Translations under genes and position numbers: made by a program
Assembly: GCF_021530565.1 (NCBI RefSeq)
Contig: NZ_JAKGBI010000022.1
Span: forward strand, 35,598 to 99,597
From: Pseudoalteromonas sp. SMS1
GTDB taxonomy: Bacteria > Pseudomonadota > Gammaproteobacteria > Enterobacterales > Alteromonadaceae
DNA: 64,000 bases
Direction: 5' to 3'
The notes under the pieces: generated by a model
What the model saw: only the letters and a program-made list of their open reading frames with translations
The model's database searches: none
What the model was told of the DNA's origin: nothing
Shown: in pieces, positions 8,986-18,300 of the stretch
How the letters are laid out: each line of letters begins with the position of its first letter
How positions within the stretch are numbered: position 1 is the first letter of the stretch

Positions 8986-10191
8986 ATGAAATCCCTTTCT
9001 TTATCAATTGTTTTAGCTGTATCTCTGATGGGATCTGGTTGTCAGCTGACATCAACAGGTGGATCCGAGACTATGACACAAAGTGAACAAACCTTAAGAG
9101 TGGCGACCTTTAATGTCAGTATGGAGGCGACCAATTATCATAATCAAACAAACATTGATGTATCAGGGAATGCGTTAACCAATGCATTAAAAAGCGGCAA
9201 GGTAAAACAAATTAATAATATTGCAGAAATTATCCAAAGAACGCGCCCGGATATTATTTTGCTCAACGAATTTGACTACATTGAAGACACGGGGTTAGGC
9301 ATTGCTCTATTCCAAAAAGCTTACCTAGAGGTGGCACAAAACGGATTTGAGCCTATCGAATATCCGTATGTATATCTTGCGCCAGTTAATACAGGGGTAA
9401 AAACGCCGTTATCAGGCAAGCATTCGCGCTTAACACACTATGGGTTTGGTAAATACCCTGGGCAATATGGCATGGTTTTACTGTCAAAATTTCCCATTGA
9501 GGCCAATAAAGTGAGAACATTTCAGCACTTTTTGTGGAAAGACATGCCTAACCACTTAATGCCTAAGGACTCAAGTGGACAAAGTTGGTTTAGTAATGAT
9601 GAACAATCAATCATGAGGCTGTCTTCAAAATCACATTGGGATATTCCTCTGAGGGTGTGTAATACGCAGATTAATATCTTGGCTAGTCATCCCACTCCGC
9701 CTGTATTTGATGGGCCAGAAGACAGAAATGGTAGAAGAAACCATGATGAAATTCGAATGTGGAAAGATTACATCAGTGAGTCCGGCAATAGCTATCTCTA
9801 TGATGATGAAGGACAATATGGTGGGATCAATAATCCTTCGTTTGTCATTTTAGGCGATTTAAACGCCAGTGCAGTGGATGGTGATGCGCACCCAAATGCG
9901 ATTAACCAGCTCTTGCAGCATACACGTGTTAATCATTACCCAGCGCCGACATCATTGGGTGGTACTTTGAATAAACCTGAAAATGAAAATGGACCAACTC
10001 ATACTGCACATTGGGGAATGCGCGCAGATTATGTATTGCCATCCGCGAATTTAACCGTCGTAAATAGCGGTGTTTTTTGGCCTAAAGTTGACAGTGATGG
10101 CGCAGAATTGGTTGCAGATCGAAGTGCCTCTTCAGATCACAGATTAGTTTGGGTTGATATTAAGCTCCCACAGCTTACTTGCTCAAATTGA
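8986..10191 (+). CDS. Secreted lipoprotein of the endonuclease/exonuclease/phosphatase (EEP) family
   Basis: A 401-residue protein with a lipoprotein signal peptide ending in the lipobox LMGSGC (cysteine at about 19). EEP motifs appear in order: ATFNVSME, LLNEFDY (metal-binding Glu), GQYGMVLLSKFPI, LASHPTPP, GDLNAS (catalytic Asp and Asn) and ASSDHRLVW (catalytic Asp-His). The fold hydrolyses phosphodiesters or phosphomonoesters in nucleic acids, phospholipids or inositol phosphates. An extracellular or periplasmic phosphate-scavenging role is plausible but not shown. ATG 8986 is preceded by AGG at a suitable distance and starts the signal peptide. A strong terminator follows. Confidence 0.85.
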   Translation: MKSLSLSIVLAVSLMGSGCQLTSTGGSETMTQSEQTLRVATFNVSMEATNYHNQTNIDVSGNALTNALKSGKVKQINNIAEIIQRTRPDIILLNEFDYIEDTGLGIALFQKAYLEVAQNGFEPIEYPYVYLAPVNTGVKTPLSGKHSRLTHYGFGKYPGQYGMVLLSKFPIEANKVRTFQHFLWKDMPNHLMPKDSSGQSWFSNDEQSIMRLSSKSHWDIPLRVCNTQINILASHPTPPVFDGPEDRNGRRNHDEIRMWKDYISESGNSYLYDDEGQYGGINNPSFVILGDLNASAVDGDAHPNAINQLLQHTRVNHYPAPTSLGGTLNKPENENGPTHTAHWGMRADYVLPSANLTVVNSGVFWPKVDSDGAELVADRSASSDHRLVWVDIKLPQLTCSN

Positions 10192-10196
10192 TAGCG

Positions 10197-10229
10197 CGTA
10201 TTCGGGGGAGTCACCTTCCCCCGAATACG
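10197..10229. terminator. Bidirectional intrinsic terminator between convergent genes
   Basis: A perfect 13-bp stem (CGTATTCGGGGGA at 10197-10209, TCCCCCGAATACG at 10217-10229) with a seven-base loop. It sits between the stop of the EEP gene (10191) and the stop of the VOC gene (10231). There is no long T-run on either side, but stem stability and location support termination of both genes. Confidence 0.75.
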
Positions 10230-10230
10230 G

Positions 10231-10617
10231 TCATCGTTTAACGGTGTCAGCTCTGTGGAATACCACCAGCTTGTTAGTGTCTAAATCTCTAAAGTAAGCT
10301 GCAAAGTAAGCGCCATTATCTCGTTCACCTGGCTTTCCTTCACATTGCGCACCCAAGCTGAGAGCAAGGTTATACACGGTCTCAACCAAAGTTTGAGTCG
10401 TGACTCGCAAGGCGAGCATGGTACCATTTCCCGACGTTGCAAGTTCTCCGTTATGAGGCTGAGTGATAGCCAGCTTAGTACCTGAATCTTTGAAGGCATA
10501 GAAAACAACTTGCTCTGTTTTTGCTACTTTTTTGGCGTGTAACGGTTGAAGGAGCTGGTCGTAAAAGTCTATGGCGGCAGTGAGGTTGTTTGTGCCGAGT
10601 GTTAAATGTGATATCAC
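10231..10617 (-). CDS. VOC (glyoxalase/bleomycin resistance) family protein
   Basis: A 128-residue protein with the paired beta-alpha-beta-beta-beta layout of the vicinal oxygen chelate family. The opening MISHLTLGTNNLTAAIDFYDQLL is the standard VOC start and carries the first metal-ligand histidine. The C-terminal half has AYFRDLDTNKLVVFH in place of the usual DPDGN signature. Members include glyoxalases, dioxygenases and antibiotic-binding proteins. The specific reaction cannot be assigned. The gene stands alone and converges on the EEP gene. Confidence 0.85.
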   Translation of the reverse strand: MISHLTLGTNNLTAAIDFYDQLLQPLHAKKVAKTEQVVFYAFKDSGTKLAITQPHNGELATSGNGTMLALRVTTQTLVETVYNLALSLGAQCEGKPGERDNGAYFAAYFRDLDTNKLVVFHRADTVKR

Positions 10618-10706
10618 TGTACATGCTCCTGATACTGTCGGTCGGTGGATCCATTTACGTATTGATAAAGATAGACTTTAATATTTTCCAATCATTTATC
10701 TATTGC

Positions 10707-11090
10707 TTATTCTGATGGCGATATGGATGTTATCACGCGGTTGCATATAACTAACTTTTCCTGTTGAGTTCCCGCTTTGAAGAAATCCATTTCGGCATCT
10801 GTCTTCCAGTTAAAAAGTTCATCAATATCAGCGCCTTGAGCGCTATAGTGACGTGTTAAAATAGCCCTTCCTTTCGCAATATCTTCTTTGTTTTTCTCGA
10901 CCCATTTATTAAATGGCTTATCGTAGTTTTTAGTACCATCAAACTTGGAACAAATTGCTACAAATGCTGCTTTGGAAACATAGTTTGCATATAACTCAGC
11001 ATACACTTTGTCATGTTGGTTTAGCACCTGCTGAGCTATTGCATTTGCAGACCCCAATGCTGAAAATAGTACGAAAGTAAGCCTCTTCAT
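10707..11090 (-). CDS. Small secreted protein of unknown function
   Basis: A 127-residue protein starting with a signal peptide (MKRLTFVLFSALGSANAIA) and probably cleaved before QQV. The mature part is alpha-helical and charged and has two cysteines (in AICSKFD and VICNRVI) that could form a disulfide in the periplasm. I recognise no named family. The start at 11090 is supported by the signal peptide. It is not coupled to its neighbours. Confidence 0.65.
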   Translation of the reverse strand: MKRLTFVLFSALGSANAIAQQVLNQHDKVYAELYANYVSKAAFVAICSKFDGTKNYDKPFNKWVEKNKEDIAKGRAILTRHYSAQGADIDELFNWKTDAEMDFFKAGTQQEKLVICNRVITSISPSE

Positions 11091-11114
11091 AAATTGAGTA
11101 ACCCTTATATAAGC

Positions 11115-11411
11115 CTAATTAGGGTAGTATAAACTATATGATTTTTCAGAATAAAGCTGGCTTTCGTTAGGGCGACAAAACAACCCCACTATCATTAACT
11201 TGCGCTTACCTTTGATTAATTCATTTGATACAGGTCTCATCAATTTTAATAATCCCGTGGCGCTTTGAAGGCTTGCTCTGTTTTGGCTTAGGTAATAGCT
11301 GATATCGCTACCGCCATGCCGTGTTGACATAAATACCTGGCGCACTTGCCAGTGCTCTAACCTTCGCTGTAACCCACAAGAATACGGATGCCACTTATCC
11401 TGCTTCTTCAT
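11115..11411 (-). CDS. Possible small unknown protein or gene remnant
   Basis: A 98-codon frame just upstream of the small secreted protein on the same strand, ending 24 bases before it. There is no convincing ribosome binding site at ATG 11411, no signal peptide and no family resemblance. The composition is basic and rich in serine and tyrosine. It may be a decayed fragment of a larger gene, or may not be translated. Confidence 0.3.
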   Translation of the reverse strand: MKKQDKWHPYSCGLQRRLEHWQVRQVFMSTRHGGSDISYYLSQNRASLQSATGLLKLMRPVSNELIKGKRKLMIVGLFCRPNESQLYSEKSYSLYYPN

Positions 11412-11817
11412 CTCAAATATTAGTGTACTAGTGAGCGCATTCTGCTACACCTGCCTCATGCTCAGCAATGGTTTTACTAACATGGCTGGATGTAATTCTA
11501 TCTTCGATATGCTGTCGGAGTGTCTCAATTGAACATAAGTTAACTTTGCTACATTGGCGTGTAGATTAGCAAACTGAGAATTGTTCGTAAGGGCTCCTAA
11601 AGCCTAATCAACACAGCAAGTATAGACTACCAACACAAAGATGGAGCAGCGCCCAAAACCATGCAAGCCAAGCTCAAACCATTGAACATGTAAATGTGCA
11701 GATAATGAGCGCATACGTTGACTGCAATGCGCGCATTGTTTTCTCTTCACACTCATTTCACAGCCTAGCCTGCACTCTGGCCCTATCCATTAAAAAAGAG
11801 GTAATTTAGGAGAGAGC
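11412..11817. other. Upstream region of the ABC exporter operon
   Basis: About 400 bases without a supported gene. The right end carries the ribosome binding site TAGGAGAG in front of ATG 11818. No operator or terminator was recognised. Confidence 0.45.
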
Positions 11818-12468
11818 ATGGGAATTAAGTTGGATGTAAACTGTTTAGATCATGCGATTAAACTAGTTAACGGTAGTCAGCTCCATTTGCTGAAAGCCAT
11901 TTCAATGGTTGTTGAACCCGCTGAGCAGGTTGCCATTGTCGGCGCTTCAGGGTCTGGTAAGTCGACATTGTTGTCTTTATTAGCTGGGCTAGAAAGTCAA
12001 CAACAAGGGAGTATTAACTATCTCTATAATAATGAGCTGCTCACGGAGATTAATGATATCTCCGGGTTTGTTTTTCAGCACTTTCATCTCTTACCTGAGC
12101 TTAATGCATTACAAAACGTCGCTTTGCCCATGCTGTTAAAAGGTATGAAAGGTGCTGAGCAACATGCGTTTGAGAAATTACGGCTCGTACAAATGGAAGC
12201 GCAAGCGATGCAGCCCGTTACCAAGTTGAGTGGCGGAGAGCAGCAGCGGGTTGCGATTGCAAGAGCATTGTGTAGTGAACCGAAAATAATGTTTGCCGAT
12301 GAACCGACCGGTAACTTAGATCAAAGCACAGCTGAACAAGTGTTTGAACATATGCAAAAAGGTGCTAGAGCGGCGGGAACGACCATGATAGTGGTAACCC
12401 ATGATCTTAATCTGGCTGCGAAGTTAGATAAAATTTATCACTTAGAAAATGGAGAGTTAAGGTTATGA
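11818..12468 (+). CDS. ABC transporter ATP-binding protein, MacB/LolD type
   Basis: A 216-residue ATPase. Walker A is GASGSGKST (about 42-50), the Q-loop lies in FVFQHFHLLPEL, the signature is LSGGEQQRVAIARAL, Walker B is IMFADEPTG and the switch histidine is in VVTHD. The DEPTGNLD sequence is characteristic of the MacB/LolD/FtsE group, which power mechanotransmission-type systems moving lipoproteins, peptides or antibiotics out of the inner membrane. TAGGAGAG lies just upstream. The stop overlaps the permease start by four bases (ATGA), so the two subunits are translationally coupled. It may export the product of the NRPS gene just downstream; this is only an inference from position. Confidence 0.92.
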   Translation: MGIKLDVNCLDHAIKLVNGSQLHLLKAISMVVEPAEQVAIVGASGSGKSTLLSLLAGLESQQQGSINYLYNNELLTEINDISGFVFQHFHLLPELNALQNVALPMLLKGMKGAEQHAFEKLRLVQMEAQAMQPVTKLSGGEQQRVAIARALCSEPKIMFADEPTGNLDQSTAEQVFEHMQKGARAAGTTMIVVTHDLNLAAKLDKIYHLENGELRL

Positions 12469-15002
12469 AAAAGGCCCTTGTACCTAACTCGAATAGTCAA
12501 ATTCCCCCACGTTTATTTAACCGCAGTGCGAGCTTATGGTTGGTTAAAATATTCTTTGTTCAAGTGAAGCAAAGGAAGCACCTGATCCCACTGCTGAGTT
12601 TAGCTTTGCTATTTTTATATTTGAGTTTAACCAGCTTGCTTGGGCAGGGCGTAGACAAATACTTAAATCACAATTTACAAACGATGCTTGGCGCAGACAC
12701 ACAATTGAGCGTGAATCGAGTATGGAAGCGTGCCGAATTGGAGTGGATTACAGCACATGCACAGACGCACAGTTACCTCGAAAGTTATGAGGTGACTTTG
12801 AGTGGGCGTGATGCTTTTAGCCATACAAAACTCAAGGCCGTTGATAGTACTTACCCACTTAATGGTGAGATTGCTATTACAACCAGCCAGCGTCTCACGC
12901 CTAAGCAAGTGTCATCCGGTCCAAAAGCTGGTGAAATCTGGTTAGAGCCGCATTTGGCTCGGGCACTCAAAGTTGATATTGGGGAGATAGTTAATTTAGG
13001 TGCAAGTCAGTTTCGCGTCAGTGCGTTACTGCTGAACGAGCCTGATAGAATCATTCAAGGTTATAGCAGTGATAGACGGGCAATGATATCCAAGGAGAGC
13101 CTGATTAACCTTAAGATGACCCCTGCACAAAGGCAGGTGTTGATAAATCACAACAGCCTAACATCAGCAAGTCAGTTAGTGCAGCTGCAAAACAACAGCG
13201 CAGATATTCGTGTCGTTAGTAAGTTGTTGAACAATTATCCAATGGCACACGCTTGGCAGCGAGTGCAAAACTTTATGGGACTAATTAGCTTTGTCATCGT
13301 TTTACTTACCTGCTTGTGTTTGTGGTTGAGCCAGCGTAGCCATATTGAACCGATTCAATCGGTGTTGGCTGTCATGCTGGCCAATGGGGTAAAACAAAAG
13401 CAGGTGCCACTGCTGATCCTCACATTGATCATCAGTATGTTGTTGGTGAGTTTTGTGCCTGCGATGGTGATTGCATTACTTCTAGCAACCTTTATTGAGC
13501 AATTTATACAACAAAACCTGTTCAATACCTTTGAATTAATGTGGGATATGACTGGCATTGGGCAAGCTTTGCTGATGAGCGTAGTGTTGTATGCGCTGCT
13601 CACAATTCCCAGCTGGATAAAGCTATTGAAGAGCACAGTTAGGGGGTTGCTCGAAAAGCGAGAGACCAATGCGATGACATTTCTTGTTGGCGGTGTATGC
13701 CCGTTACTCTCTTTGCTGGTGGTCGTATTCATTAACACTGACAATTGGACGCTAACAGGGATGCTACTCGCGGGGCTTGGAGTCTGTTTGGTACTTTTAC
13801 TCGCACTTACATGGGGATTACTTGGTGTTGCGCACCGGTGTTTAACAGGGAGAAGTGGTATTGTGGCGTTTGTTTTATTGCTGATGAAGCAGCGAATGAA
13901 TGTGAAGCTTGTGCAAATTGTTGCATTAGGCTTGAGCGCAACGTTACTGCTGCTTTGCTTTCGAGTGGGTCAAGATGTGAACAATGCACTTGAAAGGGCG
14001 CTGTTTGAGGATCAGGGAAATATTTTTGTTACTAAAGCAGATCTTAAACAAAAGCAAGCCATTGAGGCTTTTACGTTAAAGCATGGGGGAAAGGTCAAGC
14101 AGTTTAAAGCATTTCAAAGTGCGCGTGTTACGCATGTAAATGATGTCGTACTTTCACAAATTAATGCGCCGCCAAGCGACTCTCGTACGAGACTTGAGCG
14201 AAACATTAACCTGCACTGGCAGTACAATCAACCAGACAACATTAAGGTTGTGGAAGGGAAGTGGCAGTACGACATACAAGTGTTGCCATCAATCTCTATG
14301 GAACAAGAGGTTTTTGAAGAGCTTAACTTATCATTGGGCGATGTACTGACAATGCAAATCGGTAGTCAAACGCGCGAATTTCAAATTGCGTCTGTGCATC
14401 ATTACCGATCAGGAAAAGACAGCGTGACTTTTTGGTTTGTTGTACATCAAGCGAGTGTACCCGTTAGCAGCGAGCAAACCTATTACATGGGCAGCGTAGA
14501 TTTATCTCAACACGGGTTAGCAAATTTGGGAGAAATATGGCGAACCTATCCGACTATTCATATGTTGCGAGTTGAAGAATTGCTATCTCGTGTACGCAGC
14601 ACAATCGAAACATTTATGTATCTCACCTTAGCCTATGGGCTATTTATCGCGTTAATGAGCAATCTATTAGTTATCGCTTCAATTCAAACTCATTTGCAAA
14701 GGGACAAAATAAAAAATGGGTTACTGCTTAGCTTTGGTTTGACTGAAAAACAGGGCCGAAATATGTTGATAGCCGAGTGGGCAATCTTAACGATTATTCC
14801 CGTAGCATGTGCATTGACATCGGTTTACTTATTCATTGGCCAGATATACCAACAAGGGTTCGGATTTCCGTATCGGCCAAATGAATTGATGTTGTTGCTC
14901 GAAGCGGTCCTAATTGTGATGATTGTGGCCGTGGGCGGGGTTTGGCTTAGCCTTAAGCAGCTTGATCAAAGTGTAACGAGCCTACTGGAGCAAAGAGACT
15001 AA
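12465..15002 (+). CDS. ABC transporter permease with two FtsX/MacB-like core domains
   Basis: An 845-residue permease. Transmembrane segments occur near the N terminus (LIPLLSLALLFLYLSLTSLL), in a middle cluster (residues about 270-460) and at the C terminus (about 715-830, including YLTLAYGLFIALMSNLLVIAS). Two large extracytoplasmic loops lie at about 60-265 and 510-710. This duplicated FtsX arrangement is the one seen in LolC/E-like and YbbP-like permeases. With its ATPase partner it forms an inner-membrane export or extraction complex. Which substrate it handles is unknown. It ends just before a very strong terminator, so the NRPS gene has its own promoter. Confidence 0.85.
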   Translation: MKKALVPNSNSQIPPRLFNRSASLWLVKIFFVQVKQRKHLIPLLSLALLFLYLSLTSLLGQGVDKYLNHNLQTMLGADTQLSVNRVWKRAELEWITAHAQTHSYLESYEVTLSGRDAFSHTKLKAVDSTYPLNGEIAITTSQRLTPKQVSSGPKAGEIWLEPHLARALKVDIGEIVNLGASQFRVSALLLNEPDRIIQGYSSDRRAMISKESLINLKMTPAQRQVLINHNSLTSASQLVQLQNNSADIRVVSKLLNNYPMAHAWQRVQNFMGLISFVIVLLTCLCLWLSQRSHIEPIQSVLAVMLANGVKQKQVPLLILTLIISMLLVSFVPAMVIALLLATFIEQFIQQNLFNTFELMWDMTGIGQALLMSVVLYALLTIPSWIKLLKSTVRGLLEKRETNAMTFLVGGVCPLLSLLVVVFINTDNWTLTGMLLAGLGVCLVLLLALTWGLLGVAHRCLTGRSGIVAFVLLLMKQRMNVKLVQIVALGLSATLLLLCFRVGQDVNNALERALFEDQGNIFVTKADLKQKQAIEAFTLKHGGKVKQFKAFQSARVTHVNDVVLSQINAPPSDSRTRLERNINLHWQYNQPDNIKVVEGKWQYDIQVLPSISMEQEVFEELNLSLGDVLTMQIGSQTREFQIASVHHYRSGKDSVTFWFVVHQASVPVSSEQTYYMGSVDLSQHGLANLGEIWRTYPTIHMLRVEELLSRVRSTIETFMYLTLAYGLFIALMSNLLVIASIQTHLQRDKIKNGLLLSFGLTEKQGRNMLIAEWAILTIIPVACALTSVYLFIGQIYQQGFGFPYRPNELMLLLEAVLIVMIVAVGGVWLSLKQLDQSVTSLLEQRD

Positions 15003-15031
15003 GCGAGTTTTAAAGGCTTAGTCCAGAAAAT

Positions 15032-15068
15032 AAAAAGTTGTGCCATATCTCATATGGCACAACTTTTT
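15032..15068 (+). terminator. Strong intrinsic terminator of the ABC operon
   Basis: A perfect 17-bp stem (15032-15048 with 15052-15068) around a CTC loop, with GC-rich middle GTTGTGCC/GGCACAAC and an A-tract/T-tract base (TTTTTT at 15064-15069). It lies 30 bases after the permease stop. Confidence 0.92.
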
Positions 15069-15300
15069 TATGGTGAACAAAATGAGTGTATTACAGTTTC
15101 TAGCATGCTTCACATGCAGAGGCTGTGTGCCCCTTCCACAGCGGTTTCCTCATTCGCATTCATCTCATCAGTGACGACAAGGGCACGCATAAAAAGACAG
15201 CTTACTGTCATAATTTATTGTTTTTTACTTGTGTTTACTGAAATTAAATCACTACATTATTGTTGCGCAAATGTTGTTCTATTTCAGAGGTGTATTGCCT
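15069..15300 (+). promoter_or_regulatory. Leader region of the NRPS gene
   Basis: About 230 bases between the ABC terminator and the NRPS start. They must contain the NRPS promoter, but I cannot pick a single convincing -35/-10 pair. The ribosome binding site AGAGGTG (about 15287-15293) precedes ATG 15301. Confidence 0.4.
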
Positions 15301-18300
15301 ATGAGTAAACAATACTTTGGTGCAAAAAATAAGAATCAACAAGGAAAAATAATAAAGTGGTTAATTATGAAAATAAAAAATGTGATAGACATACTGCGTG
15401 CTGATGGGGGCCAATTGTCCCTCAGAAATGATGAGGTCATACTCACGCCAGCCTCACTGAACACAGTAGAAGTAGCTCAACTTATACACACCTATAGCGA
15501 TGCATTGAAAAATTATATCCAATCGCAAAATGCTTATTGGCAATCGCGGTTTTTAAACTACGAGCCAGTTTCATTACACAATCTATGCTTACCTCAAAAT
15601 AAAAAAGGCCATGTGGCGCAATGTATTACAGGTGCGCAGTATGCACAACTTATCAGCGAGGTGGATGCCGGAAAAGCGACTTTGCAAGCGCGCATTTTTC
15701 ATAGTCTGAGCGAAGCTATTGCTGTTTATACGGGGCAATCCGATGTGGTGATCAATGTTTGGCAAGGGGAAAGTAAAGGTCAGTTCACACTACCTGTTCG
15801 TTATACGCATCAAGGCAAGCCTTTGTCTTTAGAGCAATATCATCATCACTTAACACAAGATTTAATGTCGAGCTATTTTGATAAAACAGAATTAGAAAAA
15901 TCTATTGGCATAAATTGTCGAGATAACCCGCTGGCGTCAATTGAAGTCGCATGGTTTGATAAAAATACGAATCTGAGCGCGATTGTTGATACGCGTTTTA
16001 AAATGCGCATTATCATCCATGTTGATGAAGGTGAACTCATTTTAAAATGGTATTGGGTAGGTAAGTTCATGAGTGAGGCATCCATCACTGCGGTGCTTGG
16101 ATTGTTTGAAGACAATCTATTGAATCAGTCCCAGTCCCAGTCCTTATCTCATCTGGTTGACAGTCATCAATTTGACGCGCGCGGTGGCGGCGGAGTGTTA
16201 GGTATTTTTGAAGGCATTGTGCAACAGACTCCCCACAAGGTTGCGCTGTATTGCGATGAACAAAAACTGACCTACCAAGTGTTGGCAAACTCAGCACAGG
16301 TTATTGCAGCCAATTTAATGTTGTATGGGGTCGTGAAGGGGACGCGTGTCGTTATCATATTACCAAGAGGCGCAGCACTCGCAGAAGCGATACTCGGTGT
16401 GACTTACGCTGGTGGCGTGTACGTGCCTGTCTCCCCTAATGAGACTCAAACACGCTTGGAAACGGTTATCAAGCAGAGTCAGGCTCTGGCAGTTATTGGT
16501 CATGCCGATGGCGACTCCAGCGCTGTACCAGTATTTTCGTTAAAGCAACTTCGAAAGAAGCCAGCGGGCCATTTCGTGAGTCAACAGGTCAGCAAAGAGT
16601 CGCCGCTTTACATCAACTTTTCATCTGGCTCGACAGGCGAACCAAAAGGCATTGTGTGTGTTCATCGTGGGGTTGAGCGATTGGTGTTAAATCCAAACTA
16701 TATATCGCTAGACGCTGAGACGACAATGTTATGCGCTGCAAACCAGAGCTTTGACGCATTCGTATTTGAGTTTTGGGGGGCACTACTGAATGGCGGTAGT
16801 GTTCACATGCTTGGCGAGTCAGAACTTAATCCTGAAAACTTACGGACGCTGTTTAGCAAAAAAGTGAATACGGCTTTTCTAACCGCGGCGTTGTTTCACG
16901 CGCTCGTCGAAATAGACCCACACATTTTTAATGGGTTAGAGCAATTAATTGTGGGAGGAGATGTTGTGTTGCCTTCACATGTTAATACAGTTTATCAACA
17001 CAATGCGCAAATCCAGATTATAAATGGCTATGGTCCGACAGAAAATACTGTTTTCACCAGTTGTTTCCCGATTCCAAGAGAGTGGCCAGACGAGGTTGCA
17101 TTGCCTATTGGTAAAGCCATTAATGGCACGAGTATCGTGGTTTTGGCTTCGAATGGAGCCTTGTTGCCACACGGTGCTATCGGAGAAATTGTAACGATGG
17201 GTGCAGGACTTGCGAGTGGTTATTTAAATATAGCGCAGGAACAGGGACGGTTTATTGAAATAGAATCGTCCCAAGGGGCTGTCAAAGCTTATAAAACAGG
17301 TGACTTAGGTTATTTTGACAGCCAAGGTCAATTGCACTTTAGGGGACGAAAAGACGCACAAGTTAAAATTAATGGGTATCGCGTTGAACTGACAGCCATA
17401 GATCAGCTTGTCTTGCGCCAATCAGGTGTGAGGCATGCCATGACAATTGCAATAGGTGAAAACGTTGGAAAAAAACTAGTGAGTTTTATTAGCGCCGTCA
17501 AAGAGGAGGACAATATAGCGTTAAAAGAACATATATTACAGTTGCTTAGAAATGGGTTACCGACTCATATGGTACCCAATGATATTTGTTTTGTTAAACA
17601 CATCCCTGTCACCTTGAATGGAAAAGTAGACACCAGCGCACTTGTCAATTTGTATCAAAATAGGGGGAGGGCTTCATTCTTGGCGCCCAGTACACCTTTG
17701 CAAGCAGCGTTGTGCGAATATGTCTCGCTAATATTAGACGTAAAGCCTGTTGGTATTGAAGACAACTTTTTTCAACTTGGTGGTAATTCCGTGACGCTTT
17801 TGCGTTTTTTAGCGCTTTGTCAGCAACATTTAGGGTTGGGTATAACACTGAATGAGCTGTTTCAGTATCCAACTGTTGCCGCTATTTCTGAGTTAGCGCG
17901 TATCAAAAAGCCCGTTATTATCCCGAACACTAACGATAAGCAATTGTCATTTGCTGAAGAGCGCTTGTTATTTATCCAATCTATCAAAGAAGCTGAAGTG
18001 GCCTATAACGCCCCATTTTTATTTGAATTGAGCGAAGATTTTGATTGCGAGCGTCTTTTAGACGCGTTAGAGCGTGTTGCCCAGCGACACACAGTTTTAA
18101 AAACGCTCTATAAAAAGAACCGACACCATAAACCCTTCCCGTGGGTGTCGGAGCAACATTTTTCTTTGAAAAAACTCGAAGTGCAGACTGATATCGCAAG
18201 AACGCAAACATTGGTAGCACATGCCAATGCGGTATTTGACCTTACTCAGGAATTACCAGTAAAGCTAACTTTAATTGAACAAGGTATGAGCCGTTACTTG

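Noticed and set aside
15054..15308. 84-codon frame between the ABC operon and the NRPS gene
   Set aside because: It starts inside the terminator hairpin and has no plausible ribosome binding site or family resemblance.
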